A DNA stretch of 64,000 bases from Nonomuraea sp. SYSU D8015 (lineage in GTDB: Bacteria > Actinomycetota > Actinomycetes > Streptosporangiales > Streptosporangiaceae), in NCBI RefSeq assembly GCF_008065375.1, contig NZ_VJYI01000018.1, positions 124,001 through 188,000 of the forward strand, in the 5' to 3' direction. Both the position numbers and the translations under genes were made by a program. Shown here piece by piece: positions 1-7,479 of this stretch (the stretch's first letter is position 1; the number at the start of each line of letters is the position of its first letter). The notes below the pieces were generated by a model, which had not been told where the DNA came from, ran no database searches, and saw only the letters and a list, made by a program, of their open reading frames with translations.

Positions 1-606
1 CAGGAAGATCACACCCATCGTCTTCTGCGCGTCCTGCAGGCCGTGCCCGAGCGCCATGGCGGCGGCCGAGACGGTCTGCGCGTAACGGAAGCCGCGGTTG
101 GTCTTGCCCGGCTGGCGGTTGCGGAAGATCCAGTAAATTGCGATCATGATCAGAGCGGCGAGGCTGAACCCGATCGTCGGTGAGAGCACCATCGGGATGA
201 CGACCTTCTCGAGGACGCCGTCCCAGTGCACCACGCTGGCCGAGGCCAGCGCCGAGCCGACCAGTCCGCCGATCAGCGCGTGGCTGGAGGACGAAGGCAG
301 GCCGAAATACCAGGTGATCAAGTTCCAGGTGATCGCGCCGATGAGCGCCGCGGCCACGATGACCAAGCCGTGTGAGCCGTTCGGCGCGTCGATGATGCCC
401 TTGCCGACCGTCGAGGCGACCTGGGTGCCCAGATGGGCGCCGATGAAGTTCATGGCCGCGGCCATGAACAACGCGGCCCTGGGGGTGAGGGCCCGGGTCG
501 AGACGGAGGTCGCGATGGCGTTCGCCGCGTCGTGGAACCCGTTGGTGTAGTCGAAGACCAGAGCGACGACGACCACGCCGATGACGAGGGCGAGCGTGAG
601 GTCCAC
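1..606 (-). CDS. pit: PiT-family inorganic phosphate transporter (N-terminal part; 3' end beyond window)
   Basis: Membrane permease for low-affinity, cation-coupled phosphate uptake. The visible 202 residues start at a GTG (606) and contain the PiT signature: FDYTNGFHDAANAIATSVST near residues 19-38 and a second-half motif ending GLPSSSSHALIGGLVGS. Several hydrophobic segments are evident. The gene runs off the left edge. It starts 5 bp after the stop of the DUF47 gene, so the two are cotranscribed, DUF47 first. DUF47-PiT pairs are the standard arrangement in actinomycetes. The family assignment is secure; ion preference cannot be read from sequence. Confidence 0.93.
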   Translation of the reverse strand, partial: MDLTLALVIGVVVVALVFDYTNGFHDAANAIATSVSTRALTPRAALFMAAAMNFIGAHLGTQVASTVGKGIIDAPNGSHGLVIVAAALIGAITWNLITWYFGLPSSSSHALIGGLVGSALASASVVHWDGVLEKVVIPMVLSPTIGFSLAALIMIAIYWIFRNRQPGKTNRGFRYAQTVSAAAMALGHGLQDAQKTMGVIFL

Positions 607-611
607 TGGGC

Positions 612-1229
612 CTAGCTTTCCTTGACCGCGATCGACTCGACCGTGTTGGCCACGTGCTCGAAGGCGTCGGCCGCCTCCTCGAGGGCGTCGACGACCTCCT
701 TCATCTTCATGACCGTGAGGGCGTCGTACTCGCCGCTGAACAGCTTCGCCAGCAGCCTCCTGTAGACCTGGTCGCCCTGGTTCTCCAGGCGGTTGACCTC
801 GATCCAGTACTCGTTGAGGTTCTTCATCGACCGCAGCCGCGGCATGGCCTCGGCCGTCAGCTCCGCGGCCCGCTCGAGCACCTCGACCTGCCTGACGACG
901 TCCTTCGGCAGGTGATCGATCTGATACAGCACGATCAGATCGGAGGCCGCCTCCATGGCGTCCATCACGTCGTCGAGGTTGGACGCGAGGCGGTAGATGT
1001 CCTCACGGTCGAACGGAGTGATGAAGCTCTCGTTGAGCCGGTTCATGATCGCATGGGTGCGTTCGTCGCCGGCGTGCTCGCAGGCGCGCATCTTCTCGGC
1101 CAGGGCTTCCCTGTCCGAGCCATCGCTGATGATCTCCACCAGCAGGCGTGATGCCGTGACCAGGTTGTTCGCGGAGTCGGCGAACAGGTCGTAGTAGCTG
1201 TCCTCACGTGGCGTGAGACGCAGGCGCAC
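612..1229 (-). CDS. DUF47 family (PhoU-like) phosphate transport accessory protein
   Basis: A 205-residue all-helical protein of the DUF47/PhoU-divergent family, thought to modulate the adjacent PiT permease. The GTG at 1229 is chosen because conserved homology begins VRLRLTPRED; the frame is open further upstream but that extension has no family character. The body contains acidic helical repeats (EHAGDERTHAIM, ENQGDQVYRRLL) with the E/D-rich metal-binding pattern of PhoU-like bundles. It is first in the operon with the transporter at 1-606. About 220 bp upstream lie GTTCA direct repeats resembling a PHO box, suggesting phosphate-starvation control by PhoP. Confidence 0.9.
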   Translation of the reverse strand: MRLRLTPREDSYYDLFADSANNLVTASRLLVEIISDGSDREALAEKMRACEHAGDERTHAIMNRLNESFITPFDREDIYRLASNLDDVMDAMEAASDLIVLYQIDHLPKDVVRQVEVLERAAELTAEAMPRLRSMKNLNEYWIEVNRLENQGDQVYRRLLAKLFSGEYDALTVMKMKEVVDALEEAADAFEHVANTVESIAVKES

Positions 1230-1445
1230 GTCGTTCTCCAGATGTGCGGGGATGGTCCGTGGAAGAGGGTACGGCCTACCAGGCGAAATGCGAACTTCAT
1301 GTCCCCTTCGCCTAATGGCTACCCGCCGTATGTTGTGCAACACCGCGAAAGTAGGTAGTTTCGAGGGTTTTCGCAGCTCGCACCCCTCTTGACCAGTCCA
1401 TACGCACCCGCCAGAGATGACGAATCGCCCCTCGACCACCTCGAT

Positions 1446-1486
1446 GTTCTCTAGCTGTTCACCTGATGTTCATCTTGTTCATATCT
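1446..1486 (+). promoter_or_regulatory. PHO-box-like GTTCA direct repeats
   Basis: Four GTTC-units follow each other: GTTCTCTAGCT (1446), GTTCACCTGAT (1457), GTTCATCTT (1468) and GTTCATATC (1477). The first two have the 11-bp period of Streptomyces PhoP direct-repeat units. The site lies between the dCTP deaminase stop and the DUF47-PiT operon, whose transporter product is a known kind of PhoP target. Caveats: it reads on the strand opposite to the operon, is 217 bp from the DUF47 start and overlaps the end of dcd. Confidence 0.45.
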
Positions 1487-2054
1487 TCGTGCGGTGAAAG
1501 TTCCGGTAAGACCTGGACGGCGTGGGCCCCCGCTGCCCCTGGTAGCGCGACCCGTACTTGTCCGACCCGTAGGGGTGCTCGGCCGGCGAGCTGAGCTTGA
1601 ACACGCACAGCTGCCCGATCTTCATCCCCGGCCACAACTTGATCGGCAGGGTCGCCACGTTGGACAACTCCAGGGTCACGTGCCCGCTGAACCCCGGATC
1701 GATGAACCCGGCCGTCGAGTGCGTCAACAACCCGAGCCGTCCCAGCGAGCTCTTACCCTCCAACCGCGACGCCAGATCGTCCGGCAGCGTGATCACCTCA
1801 TAGGTGGAGGCCAGCACGAACTCCCCCGGATGCAGGATGAACGGCTCGTCGCCACTGGGCTCCACCATCCGCGTCAGATCCGGCTGCTCCACCGACGGAT
1901 CGATGTGCGGGTACCGATGGTTCTCGAACACCCGAAAGAACCGGTCGAGCCGTACATCGATGCTGGAGGGCTGGATCATGTCCCGGTCGAAGGGATCGAT
2001 GACGAGCCGGCCGGCGTCGAGCTCGGCAAGGATGTCGCGGTCAGATAGCAGCAC
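1479..2054 (-). CDS. dcd: dCTP deaminase
   Basis: Converts dCTP toward dUMP precursors for thymidylate synthesis. Length is 191 residues, as expected for the family (about 190). Visible motifs: VLLSDRDI start, IQPSSIDVRL, the catalytic-site stretch GKSSLGRLGLLTHSTAGFID and the C-terminal YGSRYQGQRGPTPS loop that closes on the nucleotide. The HSTAGFIDPGF region resembles the bifunctional dCTP deaminase/dUTPase of actinobacteria, so a combined activity is possible. GTG at 2054 gives the canonical N terminus. The gene is transcribed away from tRNA-Gly. Confidence 0.94.
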   Translation of the reverse strand: MLLSDRDILAELDAGRLVIDPFDRDMIQPSSIDVRLDRFFRVFENHRYPHIDPSVEQPDLTRMVEPSGDEPFILHPGEFVLASTYEVITLPDDLASRLEGKSSLGRLGLLTHSTAGFIDPGFSGHVTLELSNVATLPIKLWPGMKIGQLCVFKLSSPAEHPYGSDKYGSRYQGQRGPTPSRSYRNFHRTKI

Positions 2055-2153
2055 GCAGAGCAACTTACCGCCCGGGTCCAAACTTCGGCGTCCCGGGATT
2101 GCTGTTGTGGGCCGAGTTTCCGGTACAGTGAGGGACGCGACTTCGGGTCGTGC

Positions 2154-2224
2154 GCGGGTGTAGTTCAATGGCAGAACATCAGCTTCCCAAGCTGACAGCG
2201 CGGGTTCGATTCCCGTCACCCGCT
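2154..2224 (+). tRNA. tRNA-Gly (CCC)
   Basis: Complete cloverleaf: acceptor GCGGGTG pairs with CACCCGC, anticodon stem TCAGC/GCTGA encloses loop TTCCCAA with anticodon CCC, and the T-loop is TTCGATT. CCA is not encoded. Its 3' 41 bp (2184-2224) is the core that is repeated through the next 12 kb, so this tRNA is the attachment site of a series of integrative elements. It is the only copy with an intact 5' half and therefore the only functional tRNA in the series. Confidence 0.96.
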
Positions 2225-2235
2225 CTCAGCCAGAA

Positions 2236-2270
2236 AGCCCAGGTAGACCGATGGATTCGGTACCTGGGCT
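2236..2270 (+). terminator. Hairpin terminator after tRNA-Gly
   Basis: Perfect 10-bp stem AGCCCAGGTA / TACCTGGGCT with a further inner CCGA/TCGG pairing, followed by TCGTTGTCTT. It lies 11 bp after the tRNA. A diverged copy of the same sequence follows the att copy at 8917. Confidence 0.75.
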
Positions 2271-2319
2271 TCGTTGTCTTCTAGAGCTGTTGATCTCCGC
2301 GTGCCATTAGGGCTCGTGG

Positions 2320-3222
2320 TCACCCGGCGGGAACCAGCAGGCCGGGCGGGTCGTCGTCGTCCTCGTCGCGTGCCCGTTCGTGCCCGATCAGGTGCTTGTC
2401 GATGGCTTCGGTGATCAGCTTGTCGGCTCCCCGGACGGCGTGCTGATAGATCATCGCGGCGCGGACGTTGTCGTGTCCCATGCGTGCCATGAGGTCCTTG
2501 AGGCCCGCGCCCGAGTCCGCCGCGATCATGTTTCCCGTGTGACGGAGATCATGGAAGTGCAGCCCCGGAACACCGATCGCTTTCACCGCCTCGACCCATC
2601 CCGAGAGCTTGTTGAATCCGCTCCGGCGCATCGGACCGCCCTTGACCCCGGTGAAGATCAGCGCTCCCGCGTCAGGCTTCACGTAGAGCCGCAGGTGTTC
2701 CTTCAGGGCCGGGATGATGGCCTGCGGAATGCCGACGATGCGCTTGCCCGCCTTGGACTTGGGCGGACCAAGGACCAGCTCGCCAGTGGAGCGTTCCACA
2801 TAAGCCAGGCGAACGCGGACCGTACCCGCGTCGGGGTCGAGGTCCGCTCGGGTCAGCGCGGTGATCTCGCCCCATCGCAGGCTCGCGAAGGTGGCCAGGA
2901 GCACGAAAGCCCTGTACCGCCGATCGTGCGTGCAGTCGGCCTGACCGGTGTCGATCATCCGCCACAGCGCTCGCTCGGCTTCTGCTCGCGTCGGGAAGAC
3001 CTCCGGGTAAGTCCGCATCTCCCCATGCCGTTGGAACCGGATGCGGTGCCCCTCACCTCTCTTGAGCCCGCGAATGCTGCCTACCGGGCGGCGCCCGACC
3101 TTGTCAGCCAGCTCGAAGACCTGCCCCACGGACAGGACCGGTCGCTCTTCGGCGTGCTCGTCGCCGGCCCCGCGGATCCTGCACGGGTTGCGGGAGATGA
3201 TCCGGTCGTCCTCGGCCGCCGC
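2320..3222 (-). pseudogene. Tyrosine integrase, catalytic part only, fused to Rep fragment
   Basis: C-terminal part of an actinomycete element-type tyrosine recombinase. It begins at the end of the core-binding domain (RNPCRIRGAGDEHAEERPVL) and includes the whole catalytic domain: SLRWGEI (first Arg), PKSKAGKR (Lys), HFHDLRHTG (His-x-x-Arg), GHD and IYQH (Tyr nucleophile). The N-terminal arm-binding and most of the core-binding domain are missing; the frame instead runs straight into a replication-initiator fragment starting near 3223. It ends 96 bp after the tRNA, the usual place for an integrase. An arm-like GTGCCATTA lies just beyond its stop at 2301. Likely inactive. The junction position is approximate. 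Confidence 0.8.
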
Positions 3223-3483
3223 GTGCTCCCGCTGAGCCTGACCGTCCAGGGTCTCGCCGAGGCTCTTCGTCAGGTACTTGGACAGGTACCGGATGCACTG
3301 ATCGGCGTCCGGCGACCCGGCGAGCACGCCCTTGACGTCCACCTGATCGCCGAAGCGGATCACGTGCATGGGCTCGTCGTCGAGCTGGTCGAGTGCTTCG
3401 TCTCAGGTGCGTAGGACCTCGCCCGTCTCTGGGTCCACGTAGCCGTCGTTCCAGATGGGCAGGTGGTCCCCCTCGAAACGGAC
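3223..3483 (-). pseudogene. Fragment of RepSA-like replication initiator
   Basis: In the same frame as the integrase remnant upstream (minus strand) is a segment with the Rep signature of actinomycete integrative and conjugative elements: LPIWNDGYVDPETGEVL, then ALDQLDDEP, then HVIRFGDQVDVKGV and RYLSKYLTKSLGE. An in-frame TGA at 3403-3405 sits where relatives usually have Trp (GEVLPTW-DEAL), a TGG-to-TGA change. Both ends are fused to other genes: IS481 transposase on the 5' side and integrase on the 3' side. Clearly a deletion product, not a gene. Confidence 0.75.
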
Positions 3484-3830
3484 TTCACAGATCAGCGCCT
3501 CGATCGCGGCCGGCGTCTGCATCGGATGCGCCCTCGGCGCATGCGAACGGTCGGCCAGCCCTGCCAGGCCGCCGTCCTGATACCGGCGCACCCAGGCATG
3601 CACCGATTGTCGCGACACCCCATACCGGCCGGCCACATCGGTGACCTTCGCCCCCGACAACACCTCAATCACCGCATGATAGCGCTGCTCCACGACGCTC
3701 AACTCCACCAATGCCACCTGAGCCTCCCCCGAAGCGTCGATAACGCCACGAGCAGGCACAGAAGACGATCAAGGTGTCAAGCATCAAGCCAGGCCAGAGT
3801 GTCAACCATCAAGCGAGACAGGACAGGTGC
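3484..3830 (-). mobile_element. IS481-family insertion sequence, left-end fragment
   Basis: Encodes the N-terminal helix-turn-helix region of an IS481 transposase (ELSVVEQRYHAVIEVLSG, VTDVAGRYGVSRQSVHAWVR, GGLAGLADRSHAPRAHPMQT). The DDE catalytic part is absent; around 3483 the frame passes directly into Rep sequence. Upstream of the coding start, at 3774-3830, are TGTCAA-CATCAAG repeats (TGTCAAGCATCAAG and TGTCAACCATCAAG), typical of IS481 terminal sequences. The outer boundary near 3830 is inferred. Confidence 0.65.
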
Positions 3831-4332
3831 TCGATCGGAACATTGCCGAATAGTTCTTGTAGGTATCAAGCGGCGGCGCGCCGCGCCGCCGTACAGCGGC
3901 CCGTCGCTTGCCCGCCGCCCGGGCATGCGGCCTGGGGGCCGGTCCCGGGCGGCAGCAGCACGGACCGCCACGCCGATCGTGGCGCCCGCCGTACTGAGCA
4001 AGCTCACCGACCCCAGCGTCACGCCGCCGCACGAATGCAGCCCTACGATCGCCACGCGTGGGCTGGCCTCAGGTAGTGGCTGGGGGCGATCGACGATCCG
4101 GTGCTTCGTTCCTCAGCACCGGCTCACCGGATAGCGGTGTCCTCAGGTCGCGAAGCCAAGCATGTGGCTGCTGACTCGGTCGTGTCGTCGTAGGTAGACA
4201 GCGAGACAGCGGATCGTCTGTGCGCCCTTTCGGGATTTGACTGCTGCCCATACTCTGTGCCCTAGCAAGAACGATCATGCATCGAAAGCGGGGCATCAGT
4301 GCTGCCTGGGTCAGCACCGCAGGAGGTCCGCT
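3831..4332. other. About 500 bp without a recognisable gene
   Basis: No convincing coding sequence. It holds a 10-bp inverted repeat with a single central base at 3871-3891 (CGGCGGCGCG arms), and the 12-mer AAGCGGCGGCGC recurs at 7925 next to the second integrase relic. The short open frames here lack a start signal and family resemblance. I regard it as decayed element DNA. Confidence 0.5.
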
Positions 4333-4455
4333 AGGGCCTGTGTTGAGTCGTGATCATTGGAGGCTGCGCATCCAGATCACTACTCCTCGCAGGTGGAGGC
4401 CAGCGAGATCGCTCTCGGGCATCTTGTCGTAGCGGCTCGCGATGCCGTGCCACGC
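4333..4455 (-). pseudogene. C-terminal remnant of an IS5-family transposase
   Basis: The minus strand reads KAWHGIASRYDKMPESDLAG then LHLRGVVIWMRSL followed by a stop at 4354. This matches the W-x-G-I-A-x-R-Y-D-K end of IS5-type transposases found in many actinomycetes. No upstream catalytic part is recognisable. GGGCCTGTGTTGAG at 4333 may be the terminal inverted repeat. Confidence 0.5.
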
Positions 4456-4609
4456 CTTCAGCCCAGGACGCGGAACACAGCGAAGCTCCCGGTCGGCGAT
4501 CTGCTGGGTGGCAGGCCGTCGGCCGGGAGCTTCGGTGTGGTCTTCTACCGGGCTGGGCTGGCGTTCTCCGCCAGAACCCGGTGAGGAGCTGAATGCCCTA
4601 CGGGTCAGC

Positions 4610-4948
4610 TCAGCAGCCGTACCACCCGGCGTAGGCGTCCCACTTGCCGTTCTTGGTGAATTCTGCGCTCTTGCCCTTGTTGATCGTGGTGCACTTCGAG
4701 TCGGGCATAAAGGCCCCCCTCCAGTCCACCTTGAGCTTCTTCTTGCTGGCGCAGTTGTTCGTGATCTTCACCCAGTGGTGATAGTACTTTCCGAAGGCGG
4801 TCTCCTCGTAGAAGGTCCTCCCATGCTGGACATTGACGCAGGAGGGCGCGGCGTTGGCCGCCGGAGCGGCGGCGGCCGGTGTGGCGACAGTCATGGTGAG
4901 CACAGCTGCCGCCACAGCTGCGGCTCGGATGAAGGCACGGGAATCCAT
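4610..4948 (-). CDS. Small secreted cysteine-containing protein, function unknown
   Basis: 112 residues. ATG at 4948 has a good ribosome site (AAGGAG, about 5 nt spacing). Residues 1-33 are a Sec signal peptide (RAF, hydrophobic AAAVAAAVLTMTVATPAAAA). The mature part of about 75 residues has four cysteines, starts APSCVNVQ and ends WYGC, with many aromatic and basic residues. The four-cysteine, all-beta appearance and the PSCV start loosely recall the small extracellular alpha-amylase inhibitors of Streptomyces, but no diagnostic motif is present. It sits inside the element-derived region between IS scraps, so it is probably cargo. Confidence 0.7.
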   Translation of the reverse strand: MDSRAFIRAAAVAAAVLTMTVATPAAAAPAANAAPSCVNVQHGRTFYEETAFGKYYHHWVKITNNCASKKKLKVDWRGAFMPDSKCTTINKGKSAEFTKNGKWDAYAGWYGC

Positions 4949-5104
4949 CAATCTCCTTGGGGATATCGCGGCGATTTTGGATGCTGCCGGTTGGGCAGCA
5001 AGAAACGCCCGCCACATGCGGGTTGTTGACACGGCCAACGCTAGCGAGGGGCGGTATATCGCGGGTATGGCAGTGATTCGGGCAAGGCCAGGCCGGATAC
5101 CCGC

Positions 5105-5162
5105 TTCGTCGACCTCGACCACGCTCAACCGCTACACGCACGCGTCGCCCGAGGGTCTGTAG
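5105..5162 (+). pseudogene. Extreme C terminus of a tyrosine integrase
   Basis: The plus strand reads STTLNRYTHASPEGL and then a stop. This is the typical tyrosine-containing tail (T-LNRYTHAS) of actinomycete phage or element integrases. Nothing of the rest of the catalytic domain is recognisable upstream. The orientation is opposite to the integrase relic at 2320, pointing to a different element. Confidence 0.4.
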
Positions 5163-5301
5163 TGCCGAGTCAACAATCGCCTCTGGAGTGGATCTCCAGC
5201 TCAGGGAGGGGGAAGTGCTCAAGATCGGCGGGTCCTCATGGGGCCGAGGCGGGCGGGGTGCGCGCAGTGCGTTTCAATCCCAGGTCGGAGAGCTGATCCT
5301 C

Positions 5302-5464
5302 GTGCCAGATGCGTGCCAGAACGAACGGCAGGTCAAGGTCATTCAGGGTCACTCACGGCCACTCGTCGCGGTCTGACCAGGACCCCCGTTCTCCCCGCTC
5401 AGGACACCAAGATCAGTAGCCGGTTCCCAAGCTGACAGCGCGGGTTCGATTCCCGTCACCCGCT
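5302..5464 (+). repeat. att copy 1 with upstream GTGCCAGA arm-like repeats
   Basis: Core 5424-5464 is identical over 41 bp to the 3' end of tRNA-Gly(CCC) (2184-2224). Upstream, at 5302-5322, are two direct repeats GTGCCAGA/GTGCCAGA. The 20 bp before the core (CACCAAGATCAGTAGCCGG) recur before the copy at 9796, which also has GTGCCAGA/ATGCCAGA repeats, so copies 1 and 6 come from related elements. Confidence 0.85.
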
Positions 5465-5597
5465 CCACAGAAAGCTCAGCCAGGCCTCTGGCACTGGCCG
5501 GTTTCCTTGATCTTCCTCATCTCTCTTCATGTCGCCGTGGTATCGCGGTCGCTAGCACAGGTGCGAGCTGGCAGTATCGAGATGGAGGGGAGACACC

Positions 5598-5828
5598 ATG
5601 AACTTCGATCGGATCACTGTCGAGCCCGACAAGCTCGAAGGCAAACCGACCATCCGAGGGCTGCGGATCACCGTGGAGACGGTGGTACGGCTCGTCGCGG
5701 CTGGATGGACCTTCGATGAGATCTTGTCGGACTACCCCGACCTCGAACGCGAGGACATCAAGCAGGGGCTGGAATACGCAGCGGCCTCCACGAACGTCCA
5801 CTTCTACCGCCTCCGAGAGCCGGCGTGA
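5598..5828 (+). CDS. DUF433 (VapB45-like) antitoxin
   Basis: 76 residues with the DUF433 pattern: ITVEPDKLEGKPTIRGLRIT, then VVRLVAAGWTFDEILSDYPDLEREDI. This winged-helix-like family is the DNA-binding antitoxin of type II pairs with DUF5615 toxins. ATG at 5598 follows a GGAGGGGAG ribosome site. The stop overlaps the toxin start in GTGA. Such antitoxins usually autoregulate the promoter just upstream; no clear operator was recognised here. Confidence 0.85.
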   Translation: MNFDRITVEPDKLEGKPTIRGLRITVETVVRLVAAGWTFDEILSDYPDLEREDIKQGLEYAAASTNVHFYRLREPA

Positions 5829-6193
5829 ACTTCCTGATTGATGAGAACCTCTCACCGCGCGTCGCTGAACTGCTGGCGAAGGCCGGTCACGATGCGGTGC
5901 ACGTGCGCGATCTCCAAGCGACGAGTGCGCCGGACTCCACGATCATGGCCCTTGCCATGGCGGACGACCGGGTCATCGTCTCGGCGGATACAGACTTCGG
6001 CGCACTTTTGGCTCAGGCCCGTACCACCAAGCCCTCGGTCATGCTTGTGCGGGAGATCCTTGAGCTTCGACCGCCTGAGCTGGTGAATATCATCCTTAAC
6101 CACCTTGATGTCCTCGACCCTCACCTGTCTACGGGTGCGATCGTGGCCTTTGCCCCCGCAGGCATCAGAGTGCGAGCGCTCCCGCTCCGTTGA
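5825..6193 (+). CDS. DUF5615 PIN-like toxin
   Basis: 122 residues of the PIN-like (Mut7-C/VapC45) ribonuclease-fold family. Acidic active-site motifs are visible: NFLIDENLSP at residues 2-11 and VIVSADTDFGALL near residues 55-67. The GTG start overlaps the antitoxin stop by 4 bp, indicating coupled translation. The family is proposed to cleave RNA as a type II toxin. The pair lies between att copies 1 and 2 and looks intact, consistent with a stabilisation module of a former integrative element. Confidence 0.85.
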   Translation: MNFLIDENLSPRVAELLAKAGHDAVHVRDLQATSAPDSTIMALAMADDRVIVSADTDFGALLAQARTTKPSVMLVREILELRPPELVNIILNHLDVLDPHLSTGAIVAFAPAGIRVRALPLR

Positions 6194-6213
6194 ACAAAGA
6201 GCATTTGACCGCC

Positions 6214-6404
6214 GTGCCATTAGCGTGCCATTAAGCGCGGTGACGAGGGGTCAACCACGGTCACTCACGGCCGGCCTCAGTCGCAGGTCAGCGCGTCCAC
6301 AAGCCAAGATCCCTGCAATTCCCAAGCTGACAGCGCGGGTTCGATTCCCGTCACCCGCTCCACATACGAAAAGCCAGGTCAGGGTTGATCCCCGACCTGG
6401 CTTT
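6214..6404 (+). repeat. att copy 2 with GTGCCATTA arm-like repeats and hairpin
   Basis: Core 6319-6359 is identical to the tRNA 3' end. At 6214-6233 are two direct repeats GTGCCATTA, the same type as the single GTGCCATTA at 2301 beside the integrase relic, so 2184 and 6319 are probably the two ends of one element. Immediately downstream is an 11-bp hairpin (AAAGCCAGGTC / GACCTGGCTTT, 6370-6404), the same as at 7412-7447. Confidence 0.85.
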
Positions 6405-6547
6405 GTCCGTGGTCAGGGACCAGCTTCGGCCTTCCACGGGCTGATTGTCGTGCACCGAGGAAGTCAGAGGGCGAGGGCCCGCGCATGCCCTGTCCGACGT
6501 CCCCGCCAGCCAGGCTCCCGATGGTACGGTGGCCGTGATCGGTGCGG

Positions 6548-6587
6548 TTCCCAAGCTGACAGCGCGGGTCGATTCCCGTACCCCGCT
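6548..6587 (+). repeat. att copy 3 (diverged)
   Basis: Forty bases resembling the tRNA-Gly 3' half, with one G missing in the GGGTTCGA stretch and CACCCGC changed to ACCCCGC. No arm-like repeats are obvious just upstream. It lies 56 bp before the Uma2 gene. Confidence 0.75.
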
Positions 6588-6642
6588 CCACGTCTTCCAG
6601 TTAGCCGATCTTCGATGTCAGCCTCAAGCGAGGGAGACCGGC

Positions 6643-7230
6643 ATGGCAACCCCTTCCTGGTACGAGTCACTTCCCGAAGTCATGAGCGAAGCAGAGTATC
6701 AAGCGTTGCCAGAGGACATCGCCAGAAGCATCGAGGTAGTCCACGGGCATGTAATCAAGTGCGAGTCACCTGCTCCGCAGCACAACCGCATAGCCCGTCG
6801 TCTCGCTGGCTCACTGGAAGCCGCTCGTCCGATGAGCGGGCCTTGTCTGAGCGTTGAGACCGATATCGACGTCGTGCTCTGGCGGGTTCCCAAGTTCACC
6901 TTCCGACGTCCGGATGTGGTGGTCTACAAGTGTTTGGAGGATCCTGGTCAAAAGCCGGATGCGTCCCAGACTCTGGCCGTCGTCGAGGTCTCCTCACCTG
7001 GGACCGTCCGGGAAGATCTCACTGACAAACGCACGCAGTATGCCGCCGCTGGAATCCCGCTCTACCTGCTCATCTTGCTCGACGAGAAGTACGAAATCAT
7101 CGAGGTGAAGGAGTTCCATCTCGATGCCGTAGCCTCCGAGTACAGGCTTCATCGGGTACACCAGGCAGACCTCGAACTGGAGCTCCCTATCAGGGTGACT
7201 ATCCCGTTTCTCGTCCTGACCGCTCCCTAA
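6643..7230 (+). CDS. Uma2-family (DUF820) putative restriction-like endonuclease
   Basis: 195 residues. ATG at 6643 is preceded by GAGGGAGA. The family has a PD-(D/E)XK nuclease fold; visible are RRPDVVVY (residues about 88-95), TLAVVEVSSPGT (Glu near 112) and the following DLTDKRTQYAAAGIPLYLLI helix-strand. The cellular role of Uma2 proteins, which are abundant in actinomycetes and cyanobacteria, is not established. The gene occupies the interval between att copies 3 and 4. The open frame extends upstream through att copy 3, but that part is not homologous. Confidence 0.85.
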   Translation: MATPSWYESLPEVMSEAEYQALPEDIARSIEVVHGHVIKCESPAPQHNRIARRLAGSLEAARPMSGPCLSVETDIDVVLWRVPKFTFRRPDVVVYKCLEDPGQKPDASQTLAVVEVSSPGTVREDLTDKRTQYAAAGIPLYLLILLDEKYEIIEVKEFHLDAVASEYRLHRVHQADLELELPIRVTIPFLVLTAP

Positions 7231-7241
7231 GCGTTGCCCTG

Positions 7242-7447
7242 CGTGCCCGTTGCGTGCCCGTTCGCTCGGTGACCGGGGGGAGTCAGGGGATTCATGGCGA
7301 CTCGATCGATATATGCCCAGGTCGGCGTTTCCCTGCCGAGAGCCCATGATCTCGAAAGAGTTCCCAGGCTGACAGCGCGGGTTCGATTCCCGTCACGCGT
7401 TCCAAGAACGAAAAGCCAGGTCAGGGGTTGATTCCCGACCTGGCTTT
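7242..7447 (+). repeat. att copy 4 with GTGCCCGTT arm-like repeats and hairpin
   Basis: Core 7361-7401 matches the tRNA end with three substitutions. At 7242-7263 are two direct GCGTGCCCGTT repeats. The about 110 bp from there to the core are closely similar to 13931-14050 (shared: ATATGCCCAGGTCGGCG). The hairpin 7412-7447 (AAAGCCAGGTC / GACCTGGCTTT) repeats the one after copy 2. A further GTGCCCGTT-ATGCCCGAT pair at 7479-7497 lies beside the next integrase relic. Confidence 0.85.
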
Positions 7448-7479
7448 GATCGTTTCCACGGCTCCGTTCGATCTTCCGT

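Noticed and set aside
3403..3405. In-frame TGA in the Rep fragment as a second selenocysteine site
   Set aside because: Relatives have Trp at this point (one-base TGG to TGA), the protein is a chimeric fragment on both sides, and no hairpin of note follows.
5424..5464. Extra complete tRNA-Gly genes at the repeat copies
   Set aside because: None of the copies has the 5' acceptor strand and D-arm, so they cannot fold into a tRNA.
6445..6642. Extended N terminus for the Uma2 protein
   Set aside because: The extension would run through att copy 3 and has no family resemblance; ATG 6643 has a good ribosome site and begins the homologous region.
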